Positions 1 to 17,400 of a stretch of 64,000 nt of DNA are shown here, one piece after another. Numbering within the stretch: the stretch's first letter is position 1; every line of letters starts with the position of its first letter. The notes under the pieces were generated by a model. That model was not told the origin of the DNA, ran no database searches, and saw only the letters and a list, made by a program, of their open reading frames with translations. Origin of the DNA: Sipunculus nudus. Its lineage: Eukaryota > Annelida > Sipuncula > Golfingiida > Sipunculidae. The DNA lies in contig CM049316.1 in assembly GCA_026874595.1 (NCBI GenBank), forward strand, positions 29,745,339-29,809,338, written 5' to 3'. Both the position numbers and the translations under genes were made by a program.

Positions 1-5553
<5,553 letters not shown>

Positions 5554-5744
5554 CCATGTTTGCCGAGACAAGAATCTGTTAACTGTACTGGAGGAAAACC
5601 AAATGTTTAGGATCAACCTAAGGTTTGTGTAAATATCGTGATATCTTAGTGTGCCCTACGAGGAAGGACTTTTTATTAATCAACAACCTTCTATGAATAG
5701 GTGTGTATATTAAGTAGTTTCGGTATTAATTGTTTTAGTTTATA

Positions 5745-5750
5745 AATAAA
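5745..5750 (+). promoter_or_regulatory. Candidate poly(A) signal of the TENT4-like gene
   Basis: AATAAA lies 192 bases after the TAA stop, in AT-rich DNA. It is the first canonical hexamer downstream of the stop. Confidence 0.5.
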
Positions 5751-5753
5751 AAT

Positions 5754-8148
5754 AAGTAGTCTCCACCTCTTAAAATCTATACGTCACTTCTGCCTAACTA
5801 CATTGATTTCTCATATCATGAATGCTAAGTAGTATCAGAAAAAAAATTGGTTGTTTCATAGTCACTGAAATAACTGTTATAAACAGTAAAACTTTAACTA
5901 GTAGCCAGAAAATAGGTTTACTTCGCAATATTATTTTGGGTACCAACATTTCATTTATAATCAAATGACATGGTCTGGCGACGTAGCCACATAACCTGTT
6001 TTTATGTGTGTTTGTTTTTAACGATAATCCTGATGACAAATATTTTTTAAATAATAATAGGCAACTTCACATGATAACCAATTTGGTTGATTTCTTTATG
6101 TTATGTCGTTGGACGCTTTAACACATTCAGTAATATCTCTCTTTTCTCTCCTTGTACGATAAGAATATTTACTATACATTATATATAATATTTAAGAACC
6201 ATTCTATTAACGTCTGGTATAATATCTGTTTTGTATTTGATTTATATCTATTTTATGTATATTTAAGTGTTGATTGTCACTTTTAGTTTAAATATTTTGT
6301 TATCATCCTGTTGGGATATCTATATGTTAAATATATTGTATTGGTTTCTTTGTCTTGAAAAAAACAAGCATATATATTATATATAATTTGAAGTATAACT
6401 TGTATATATAAGATAACATATAATACAAACCATGAATAATCTAAGAAATCCGGAATATGTTTCACACATAGAATAACCGCCCTGCCGCATGATTACATAA
6501 TGGTTTACATCTTATAATTGCCAATACAATGATATATGCAGGAAGGGAGTCCGAACTTTATTTTTACTTTTTGATGAACTAGTACAAAAGGTATTTGAGA
6601 AATTTGACCAGGTTCAGACAATAAAAGTTCTGTCACGTACGTTCTTATTTCACAATTGACTCAATTACTTGATCGTAAAGGAAACTAGTGAAGAAATCAA
6701 TTTTCGACTCACGTTCAATGGTATTGAATTGGAAAAGATTACTGTGTGTTGCGTAACAACAATTATTTACTAGATTATTTCCGCATGAGCAAGAACCTGT
6801 CCACCATACAGCTGACAGCTATGCTAATGTGAGTATTAATTGTATTTTTAAAAGGAATCGGACTTTGACTCGAATCTAAGGATTTTGACTCGATTAGAAT
6901 GGAATCCGACTTAAAATTGGAATCGACTACAAATTTGCACTATGACTAAAATGTAGGGAAACTGAGACTTTATTGTCATTATGCTTATTTTATCTGTCTC
7001 CTTTTTTAATAAAGTATTAGATTGAATTCACAGGGGAGTTGGTTGTGAAGGGACTATTGAATGCAAGATTTCCTAAAAGCTAGTAAACCTAGGCTTTCAG
7101 AACGACTTTAATATGACTGGTTCTTGTCCTTGTTTTATTCCCCGTCAGAAAGAGCTAACTGAGCATTCAAAGGTGTCTGTGTAGTGTGTACATATTTGAA
7201 ATGTGTCTATTGACTATTTTCTAATTAGTTTTATTTATTTTCATTCCAACAATGTAAGGTAATGACATTTAATAAGCAGGCTTGTATTACTGGACAAATG
7301 TGTAACAATTATATCTCCTTGTATACGCATACTTCTCTCACAAATGCATTTCATATGTAATTCAAAACTGTGCGAATAAAACTCATGATTGCTTGTTTTA
7401 GGTTTTGTTTATATACTTGTACATGGGATTCTGGAGCTGAGGGTCCCCGGTTCCAAACCGGCCAGTACCTTAGAGGGAAATGGCGATAAATTCCCCCTCT
7501 TTTTAAATTCCTTAATGGAGGTATACGCTTCCGTTTTTTATGCTAGCTTATCTCTAAGTATATGTACATCTGCATAATTCCACTCGTAGTTTCGGACGTC
7601 GAGACAGGGCAGAATCACACGTTTTCTCTCACTCAAATATCCTGTTGTTAACCAGGCCTGTTGACTCTTGCACCTGCAGACCCTGGGTGGTTAATGGGAA
7701 CCCCCGACAGATGCACTCGTTTCATAGTGAAACGCGGCCGTTGGGTACGGCCTACCCATTAAGCCCACAGAGCGCTCACCCTGGGTCGGACCGACCGCTT
7801 TGGCTGATATCACGATCCCCCCAGCTTCGAGTCCCGTGGCCACAGACGAGAAACTGGTGGCTAGAGATTCACCTTAGTGTTCTTTGTAATAGGATAGAAC
7901 TCCTAAATAATACCTAGTCCCTTGCAGATATACGCTCCCGAGGCAGCGGAAATCTTGCGCTTCTAAAGAAGCAACCTACATAGGTAGTAGCCCTATAGGT
8001 AAAGCGCTGTGTAAAGAGCGTAATGCAGATAAAGTCTGGGCTGAAGTCCGGATGACTTATAATAACAATTTTGGTCGTAAAAATACCTTTTTCATTATTC
8101 AATAGATTATGCTGCCAAATAAGCCACGGACCTGACCGTGCAAAAAGT
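5754..8148. other. Noncoding stretch between TENT4 and the tandem-repeat arrays
   Basis: AT-rich, with no exon whose frame continues. A stretch at 7430-7470 (GGTCCCCGGTTCCAAACCGG) resembles a tRNA B box and could be a decayed SINE, but no complete element is visible. Confidence 0.5.
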
Positions 8149-9840
8149 TTTTTAGCTCAGCTGACTGAAAGTCATCTGAGCTATAGCGATCACTCTTTGT
8201 CCGTCGTCCGTCTGTCCGTCTGTCCGTCCGTTAACCATGCACAAATCGTAACCGCTGAACCTAGAACCTTGTAACTTGGGATTCTGAGAGGTCCATGAAA
8301 AATCTCCTTGAAAACCAGAAATTAGGTCTCTGTTACCCATATCCTTCGAGCTATGGGGCCCCAAAGTACCCCCCAGAAAAGTCAAAAATTTCATACAAAA
8401 ACTTCAATATCTCATTAACTACTTGACTGATGGTCATGATTTTTGGCATACATATTGATCATGAGATGTTTCATCACTTCCTGCAGACTGGTGGCGCCAA
8501 CTGTATTTTTCGATTTTTAACAAATTTTTTTCTCTATTTTTGAGACCTTTAAAAATGTGAACATCTGTTAACAAGGCACAAATCGTAAAGCCTAGACCTA
8601 GAATCTTAATTCTTGATACACTGAGAGGTCCATGAAAAATCTCCTTGAAAACCAGAAATTAGGTCTCTGTTACCCATATCCTTCGAGCTATGGGGCCCCA
8701 AAGTACCCCCCAGAATAGTAAAAAATTTCATACAAAAACTTCAATATCTCAATAACTACAACACTGATGGTCATGATTTTTGGCATACATATTGATCATG
8801 AGATGTTCCATAAGTTCCTGCAGACTTGTGGCGCCACCTGTATTTATCGATTTTTTTACAATTTTTTCCTCTATTTTTAAGACGTTTAAAGATGCTGTCA
8901 TCTGTTAACGTGGCACAAATCGTAACCGCTGGACCTAGAATCTTCATTCTCGACACACTGAGAAACCTATTAAAAGTCTCCATGGAAACCATAAATTAGA
9001 TCTCTGTTACCCATATCCTTCGAGCTTAGGGCCCCAAAGTACCCCCAGAAAAGTAAAAAAATTCATACAAAAACTTCAATATCTCATTAACTACTTGACT
9101 GATGGTCATGATTTTTGGCATACGTATTGATCATGAGATGTTCCATCACTTCCTGCAGACTGGTGGCGCCACCTGAATTTTTCGATTTTTTTTACGAATT
9201 TAAAAATGTGAACAGCTATTAACAGGGCACAAATCATATAGACTGGACCTAGAAACTTCATTCATGACACACTGAGAGGTCCATAAAAAGTCTCCATGGA
9301 AACCTGAAATAAGGTCTCTGTTACCCATATCCTTTGAACTATAGGGGGCTCCCAATAACCCCCCAGAATAATGGTAAATTTGATAAAAACAAACTGCAAC
9401 ATCTCAGTAACTACAACACTGATGGTCATGATTTTTGGCATACATATTGATCAAGAGGTGTTTCATCAGTACCTGCAGACTGGTGGTGCCACCTGTATTT
9501 TTTCAAATTTTCACAATTTTTTTTTCTCTATTTTTGAGACCTTTCAGGATGTAGTTATCTGTCAACAGGGTACAAATCGTAAGGACTGGACCTAGAATCT
9601 TCATTGTTGACACACAGGGAGACCCATGATAAGTGTCCATGGACACCTGAAATTAGGTCTCTGTTACCCATATCCTTTGAGCTATGGCACTCCAAAGTAC
9701 AGCTCAGAATAATGGAAAATTTGATACAAAAGCTGAAGTATCTGAACAACTAATGCAGAGATCACCATAATTGTGTTCATGGATATTGATGTTTGTAAGT
9801 GTTTTTATTAGTTTCTGCAGACTGGTGGAGCCACCTGTAT
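8149..9840 (+). repeat. Tandem array, about 313-338 bp units, with a hairpin and GTCCGTC-rich head
   Basis: The array begins with an imperfect palindrome at 8154-8182 (12-base stem AGCTCAGCTGAC with one mismatch, loop TGAAA), followed by GTCCGTC/TGTCCGTC repeats to about 8232. The unit then repeats. Its landmark ACAAATCGTAA recurs near 8241, 8577, 8915, 9229 and 9562. Each unit also holds TTAGGTCTCTGTTACCCATA, a run of C in AGTACCCCCCAG, and CTGCAGACTGGTGGCGCCACC. Unit boundaries are approximate. No coding capacity is visible. Confidence 0.9.
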
Positions 9841-9899
9841 TTTTGTACCCGCCAAAACGAAGTTTGTGGATACTATGTTTTTGACCGGGTTCCTCCGCC

Positions 9900-11100
9900 G
9901 TTGCCGCGTTCGTTTCCAGAGAGCTCCTCTGGGACTTGATTTTATGAGCTTTCCAAGCTCATAACTCGGGAACCGTTTGACTGATCAGGAAATAAAATTT
10001 ATACTTATGTAGCCCTTGGATAGCTCTATAACATACACAAAAAATGGTGGCGCCACCTGTAACCATGTTTGCACAGTGTCCATCTGTTCATCTGCCTTTG
10101 GTTAAAATCACTCATATCTCGGCAGTGGTTTGACATATCTGCCTAAAATTTTGCAGTTTTATACATCCTGGATAGCTTTCTTGATTTTATGACAGGTGGC
10201 ACCACCTACATTCACGTTCACGCTGATGACATCCAAGCTCAAATCTCGGGAACCGTTTGACCGATCGGGCCAAAATTTTGCATGTGTATAGATCTAACAT
10301 AGCTCTTTATCATACGCAAAACTGGTGGCACCACCTGCAACCATTTTTGCACAGCGTCTGTCTGTTTGTCTGCCGTGCAATAAAGTCACTCACATCTTGG
10401 CAGTGGTTTGACATATCTGCCTAAAATTTTGCAGTTTTATACATCCTGGATAGCTTTCTTGATTTTATGACAGGTGGCGCCACCTTTATTCTAGTTTATG
10501 CTGCAGACATCCAAGCTCATATCTCGGGAACCGTTTGAACGTTTGGGCCAAAATTTTGCATGTGTATAGATCTCACATAGGTCTTTATCATACACAAAAC
10601 TGGAGGGGCCACCTGCAACCATTTTTGCACATTTTGCACAGCGTCTGTCTGTTTGTCTGCCGTGGCCTAAAATCACTCATTTCTCTGTAGTGGTTTGACA
10701 TAACTGCCTAAAATTTTGCAGGTTTATACATCCTGGATAGCTTTCTTGATTTTATGACAGGTGGCGCCACCTACATTCTAGTTAACGCTGCACACATCCA
10801 AGCTAATATCTCAGGAACCATTTGACCGATTGGGCCAAAATTGTGCTTGTGTTTAGATCTCACATAGGTCTTTATCATACACAAAACTGCAACCATTTTT
10901 GCACAGCGTCTGTCTGTTTGTCTGCCGTGGGCTAAAATCACTCATATCCATGTAGTGGTTTGACTTTTCTGCCTAAAATTTTGCATATGTATACAACTTG
11001 GACAGCTTTCTGGATTTGTGGTAGGTTGCACAACCTACATACACATTTAGCCTGCAGACATCCATGCTAATATGCAACATACCTCACTCTGTTTCCCCTT
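9900..11100 (+). repeat. Second tandem array, about 279-288 bp units, nested in the same block
   Basis: The landmark GGGAACCGTTTGAC recurs near 9968, 10247, 10526 and (diverged) 10814. Each unit contains CATCCAAGCTCATATCTC, TTTTGCACAGCGTCTGTCTG and GACAGGTGGCGCCACCT. It shares only the GGTGGCGCCACC palindrome with the flanking 330-bp array, so it may be a related but separate satellite. Confidence 0.85.
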
Positions 11101-11329
11101 GCCACTCAATCCATGCTTCACTTCACCCGTTCCACTCTGATTTTGGCAGATACACGTAGTCACTTGTCGGCTACCCGTATTCTAGTTTTTAAAGTTTACA
11201 CATTTTTTCTCTATTTTTCAGATATATAAATACAGACTAAATCTTGGCCTGTCGGTTAATCTGTTTGATGCTTCAGTTGAATGGGTATCTATCATTCTGA
11301 TGATAAAATTTCCTTTTGTGAATCTCTTC

Positions 11330-13110
11330 CCAGTCAGCTGAGCGTCATGACCCATGGGTCACTTGTTTTAGCTCAGCTGACTGTAAGTCATCTGAGCTTT
11401 AGCAATCACTCTTTGTCCGTCGTCCGTCCGGCCGTCCGGTTGTCCGGCGTCCGGTCGTCTGTCCGTTAACAGGGCACAAATCGTAACCGCTGAACCTGGA
11501 ATATTTTAACTTTTACATCTAGAGAGGTCCATGAAAATCTCCTTGGACACCTGGAATTAAGTCTCTGTTACCCATATTCTTCGAGCTAAGGGGCTCCAAA
11601 GTACCCCCCAGAAAAATGGAAAATTTGATACAAAAGCTCAAGTATCTGAACAACTAATGCATAGATCACCATGATTCTTTGCATAGATATTTATCATGCA
11701 GTGATATATCAATTTCTGCAGACTGGTGGCGCACCTGTATTTTTTCGATTTTTTTTACGATTTTTTTCTCTGTTTATGATAGCTTAAAAGATGCGGTCAT
11801 CTGTTAACAGGGCTCAAATCATAACGACTGGACCTAGAATCTTCTCTCTTGACATGTGGGGAGGCCAAAGAAAAGTCTCTTTGGAAACCTGGAATTAGGT
11901 CTCTGTTACCCAGATTCTTTAAGCTATGGGGCTCTCAAGTACCCCCCAGAAAAATGGAAATATGATGCAAAAACTCAAATATCTGAACAACTAATGCATT
12001 GATCACCATGATTCTTTCCATGGATATTGATCATGCAGTGTTTCATCAGTTTCTGCAGATGTGTGGGGTCACCTGTATTTTTTTCAATTTTTTTTACGAT
12101 TCTTCCCTATTTTTGATACCTTAAAAGATGTGGTCAATTGATAACAGGGCTCAAATTATAACGACTGGACCTAGAATCCTTTTTCTTGATTTGCGGGGAG
12201 GCCCATGAAAAGTCTCCTTGGAGACCTAAAGACCAAAGCTATGGGGCTCTGAAATATCCCTCAGAATAATGGAAAATTTTATACAAAAACTCAAGTATCT
12301 CAAAAACTAATGCATTGGTCATCATGATTCTTTGCATGGATATTGGGCATGGAATGTTTCATCAGTTTCTGCAGACTGGTGGCGCTACCTGTTTTTTTGT
12401 GTGATTTTTTTCTCTGTTTTGAGACCTTTAAAGATGCGGTCATCATTTAACAGTGCACAAATCGTAACTATTGGTCCTAGATTCTTCTTGAAATCCATGG
12501 AGGTCCACGAAGTCTTCTTTGAAACGTGAAATAAGGTCTCTATCTGTTACCCATATTTTCCAAGCTATGGGGCTTATAAGTACCCCCCAAAATAATTGAA
12601 AATTTGATACCAAAACAGGGCACAAATCATAACCATTGGACCTTGAATCTTCTATTTTGACAACCAGGGAGGTCCAGAAAAAGTCTTGGAAACCTGAAAT
12701 TAGGTCTCTGTTACCCATATTCCCCAAGCCATGGGGCTTATAAGCACCCCCAGAATAATTGAAAATTTGATACCAAAGTAGGGCGCAAATTATAACAATT
12801 TGACCGTAATCTTCTTACTTGACATCCTGAGAGTTCCTCAAAAGTTCTACTCAGAAACTTGAATTGAGGTCACTGTGACCTATATTATCTGAGTTACAGG
12901 CCATGTTTGAGTACCCCAGAAATGATGCAAAATACACAAAAGTTGCCAGATTCTTCAGGAGCAGCTGGATGGATTGTCATCAAATTTGATGTGCTTATAT
13001 GCATGAACTATGATGCCACCTACATTTTCTTAATCTGTTGCTGTGCAAGGACATATTGTCAATATTACCAGTCGGCTGAGCGTCATGACCCATGGGTCAC
13101 TTGTTTATCA
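11330..13110 (+). repeat. Third block: hairpin-headed tandem array, diverged units
   Basis: The block restarts at the duplicated phrase GTCATGACCCATGGGTCACT (about 11345 and again near 13082), followed by the same hairpin and GTCCG-rich head. The 330-bp units are recognisable near 11474, 11811, 12147 and 12456, with shortened units near 12616 and 12780. The repeated GTCATGACCCATGGGTCACT at both ends suggests this block moved or duplicated as one piece. Confidence 0.85.
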
Positions 13111-13424
13111 AGTACATGTATAAGAGGGAACAAATTCTGAACAAGACCTGAGTTTCTTGATTTACTGGTGAGAAATCTAAGACAAAATAACAGTATAACA
13201 AACACTCATCAGATTAAACATACAAATGTGTAGAGCCCGGTAATGATTCGTAAACAAATAAGATGGATCCAGTTGATTACCTGTTGACCAAGGAGGCCTC
13301 GGAGCACGGGAACAGTGTAGAAATTACAGTACTGGGGAGAGACATCCGGTAGCTAACCAACAGCACTCTAATACTCCGACAAATATTAAAACTTTATTTA
13401 TTTTTGATAGTGAACAACTAAAGA

Positions 13425-13612
13425 TAATAACTAATGCTAAGCACTCTCCACGGCTCAGATGGAGGCCTTCGATACTCTGTAGGTTTCGAGGATACCGGAG
13501 GCCCCTGAGAAAACCACAGGCCTCAGACAGGCAAGTACAACCCTTCGCATAGCTACGCCGGGGATCGAGCCCGGGTGGCCAATAGAAAGCCCCGAGCGTT
13601 TTTACCATTTGA
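13425..13612 (-). mobile_element. tRNA-SINE-like element (minus), copy in block A
   Basis: Read on the minus strand it contains GGGCTCGATCCCCGG, a B-box-like sequence, followed by a central TGTGGTTTTCTCAGG. The duplicated block has the counterpart near 50915-51070 with GGGTTCGATCCCCG and GGTGGTTTTCTCTGGG. The ends are not defined. Confidence 0.55.
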
Positions 13613-13944
13613 CTGATGACAGACGCCAGAGTAACAGTGTAGAATGTATCGAAAACTGATCTGTCGTCTTTGTGGAGATTTTTATCTTTCACTTATTTTT
13701 CAACAAAGTCTTAAGAGAGACAATGTCTCCCACTAAAAATATAGATTCATATATGGTTATGTATCCATATGTCTGGTTCAAAAATTGCTCTATGTGTGTA
13801 AATGGTCATCCAAAATGATCATAGTGATATTTCTGGTGGTTTGTTTGTTGTTGTTTTTTTTACCATGACCAGCCGTGGAGCCAGAGAAACTTGAAGAGTA
13901 AACAAAGGCGGTCTAATGTTACACATTTGTAGGGCATTGGCGTG

Positions 13945-13950
13945 TTTATT
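13945..13950 (-). promoter_or_regulatory. Candidate poly(A) signal of gene A
   Basis: AATAAA on the minus strand, about 200 bases past the TAA at 14151-14153. The aligned position in gene B no longer has a canonical hexamer. Confidence 0.45.
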
Positions 13951-14150
13951 AAATTTTTTTTAGATAATATATATAATTATGATAATATTTTAGATAACCA
14001 TTCGCATCGACTAGGATTCAAATACAATAATTCGAATCTTGCTCAAGGCATGGCCGTTATTACGATTGAGACTCCAATTAACTCGTTTAGTTCAGGTTTA
14101 ATGATTAAGGGTTGTAAAAGCATGGCTATACGAAACGGTACTTTTCTCTG

Positions 14151-14419
14151 TTACCCTGAGGCCCCAATGTCTGCTGAGCAGTCCTGCACTAATACATTGA
14201 GTCTCTGACGCGATTTTTGGTCTAGAAATCTGAATGTCTGCTCAGTCAGCTGAACCCAGTCCTCGAAACCTTTTTCCTGGTGCAAGTATTGGACTATTAT
14301 GCTTGTGTCCTTTGAAATTTTCAGCAGTCGCCGAAGTTTGGCTGTCACCTCAATCATGTTCGCTTCAGCCTCAAAGAGTATCTTTTCAGAACCGAAGGTA
14401 GCATGGAACCGCAATCTCT
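14151..14419 (-). CDS. Gene A last exon: ubiquitin/PB1-like domain, probably beyond a splice-junction stop
   Basis: It opens with RLRFHATFGSEKILFEAE, continues LRRLLKISKD and FEDWVQLTEQTFRFLD, and ends SRQRLNVLVQD... with TAA at 14153-14151. The length (about 88 residues), the basic start and the acidic FEDWVxLxE stretch suggest a PB1/ubiquitin-like fold; this is an inference. The same exon ends gene B and the SH3 gene, always entered in phase 1. In gene A the preceding exon supplies T, producing T|AG = TAG; both nearby alternative acceptors fail to rescue the frame. Confidence 0.7.
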
Positions 14420-17400
14420 CTGGAATAAATGTATGTCAGGGGTAGAAGAAGGAAAATGTGTGCCATCTGTTGACTTCTGACAAACAAAAAGCAGAAAACA
14501 AATGTACAAATAAAAAATGAGAAGGTCAGAGTGCTTTGCTGTCTTCTTTTTCTTGCGCTTTCTTGTAGTTAAGCAAAGAAGGGGTGCTTAGCTATATAGG
14601 TGTGTGTATGTCTTGAAACATTGATTCATATTACAGATACAATGGTCGAAAAAGTACAATTAATCCCTTGATTTTCCATTCTTGATCTTGGTCATCAAGG
14701 GTAATATGTGGTAACAAAACATGAAACATTAAAAGCGCGATCAGATATAATTGAACTAAATATAATCAGGTTAAATCTGCGTATTCTAGCACCTGTTGAC
14801 ATATAGGCCACGTACATTAAAAAAAATTCTGGAATTCAGAAATTAATTTGCAGAACCAGCCCCTCTATCAGAGCTTTATGAGTTAACTAGGAATCACTAT
14901 TACTGGACTTATCAGTTAAAATAAACCTCATTATTCCAAAGCTGTAGTTGTTAGAATATAGTAGAACTTGACGAATGTGTGATAATCTTTTGTAAATCAA
15001 TGATAAGCACACGAAGTCTCATTGTAGAAAATAAGTCTTACATTTATTAATTTCCAATGAGCTCTCAGCAAGAGAGAGGGCTGAAAGAGACCTCACCAAC
15101 TTTTCTTTATCTCCCTTCGAAGTCTCTTCCTGAATGTTTCCTTCCTTTGTTTCCTGAATTAATATAACAATGGCACCGACCCATGCACATATAAGGATGC
15201 TTTTGACATGATTAAACTAACTAGTTTGAATTAACGTTTAAGACCGAGTTTTGCCAGAAATTTAGAATTTTCTTCTGAATCTAAATTCTCATTATCTGCC
15301 CCTTTTTCAACAAACATGGTAATTATGGATGTATTATTAAGATGCAGTTCCGTCTAATTAATTGCATAATTTCTAGAGAAAGTTTGTCAATTGAACTTTC
15401 TTTTGTAAAATATCCATTCAGGAATGCGTATTACAAGAGCAAATTATTATGCATTCTCAGAGTACATAACGCTTTACAATATTAATGTGTAACACAACAC
15501 TTAATGGCTCTAATACAAAAACATGCTATGTGTATTTACCTCTTTCCTATTTGTGAATGTTTCTGCAGTGTCACCTGAAAGGATGTTTCAGGTTTATTCA
15601 TTTATTTTATTAAACTCGTTTTTCAGGAAATGCTACATTGTACGTCCAAAGGACAAACAATGTGGCTCGAAGTGTTAACATGCTTCGTTTGATTTAAAAA
15701 AAAAAACCCTTTTATAAAGTCTAATACAGTGATGAGCCTTAAGTGCGAACTGTACATCAACGAAAGACAGAAACTACAAAAAAAGTGGTCATCATTACCT
15801 GAACTGTTGAACTTTAATTCTTTCTCAGGTTGCCCACATAATTTGCATTTATTAAGAAACGTGAATAATGCTTTATCTTGTGGACAGCTGAACAACTTGG
15901 TGTTCATGTATGTACCATTGGTAAAGGCTGGATTCGCTTCTTCCTGTGAAACGTCAATAATGACTGAACAAATTGTGTGTTTTAAGGGAAAAAATTTTGT
16001 TTCCGATGACAGAGGTCAAGCTATATTTTTAAAGTTGTTGTCAAAGGGTTTTATTGTTTTGTTTTATAAGAAAACTATAGCTTATAAATACGTGGAAAAT
16101 AAAACATAATAAGGCAGAAGTGATCAAAGGGGTGATGTAATATGTTTACAGATATGAGAAAAGTTTGGCATCAAATGTGGCTCAGTTCTTTTCAGTAATT
16201 TTTTAAACAACTTTTTTAAATGCAAATGATATTAATATTTTCAAATTAAATGCGACAAAAATTATCAGATGTAAATTCATTTACAACTGCATTTACTATT
16301 GACCTCTATTTTACCACTTGATATCAGGATATGAGTAAGTTGTTTTTAATAACTAGTCTAGATATTTGATTAAACCGCTCATGGTAGATTATTTAATTAA
16401 AAATGATTTTCAATGAAGTGTGTATGTGTTTTAAGTTAGCACTAAAGAACACACTAGCATTTTGAAAACAAAAGTTTCACTTCTGCATATTAATGCAAAT
16501 GCAAACGCAACATTTACATGCACGTGCATTTTAATCGAAGCCTAATATAATGCATAGGTGAAATTAGAACAAAAATTATCAAACTCCCTAAAATTTGAAA
16601 TGAAATCTCACTGACTGTGTAACAAAATTTACTCTTACAAGATATTTCAAGTGATAAAGATGGCATAAACCTGAGTGCTTCTGAAACATTGACGACGTTA
16701 TCTAACAAACTTATTTTAATTTTCTTGCAATTTACAATATTTTCCCTACCATTTCCATTCCTGCCATCAGTTCCGCAGGGTCGTCATAGTAACCGATCCA
16801 CCTGATGATACCACGTACTGGCTTTCGGTCTCTGCCTATAGAAACCTCGACCAGTGATCCAATATCCAACAGGGTATTAAGTGTTTTAGGGTCAATCCTC
16901 TTTGGTGTATTGATCTGGTGGCCAAATTCTTGGTTTCGATGAATGATATTTTTATCTGTCCTCCTTTTTTGGTTGACTTTCACCTTTAACTTCGTATTCG
17001 TCGGTGCAGGACCCGAATAGGTTAGACTATCATTTCGAGGAGGAATATTCAGCTTTGAGGCATTCTGTTTTCTGACTGAAAGCAGTTAAAGACATCACCA
17101 GCTTGATTTTTTTTTGGTGTGTGTGTGTGCGGGGGGGGGGGGGGGTTAGCATATATACAATGTCCTTAGAAATGCGCAAAAAATAAAACAGACAACAGAA
17201 CAAATACGTCTGTACCTAACGCTGCCAAATTCTACAAATATTACTGTAAGTTTAAATTCACGTTAGTCCTACTTAAATAAATATTATGTCTTAATCTTAA
17301 AAATTAGACAAAAAATTACTACCTACCTCTATGCCTTTTTCTTCGTCGCTTTTTGTGTGTGTTAGTTTCTAAAACAAAATAAAACCACTTAAATAAAAGC

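Noticed and set aside
7400-7920. Possible tRNA gene or SINE around the GGTTCCAAACC box
   Set aside because: No cloverleaf arms or A box could be folded by eye.
8149-13110. CRISPR-like or phage-type repeat array
   Set aside because: Units of 280-340 bp without spacers, in eukaryotic DNA; ordinary tandem satellite.
16750-17075. Gene A as a true CYLD deubiquitinase orthologue
   Set aside because: Only a single CAP-Gly domain matches; there is no USP catalytic domain and the remainder is GLEBS and the shared terminal domain.
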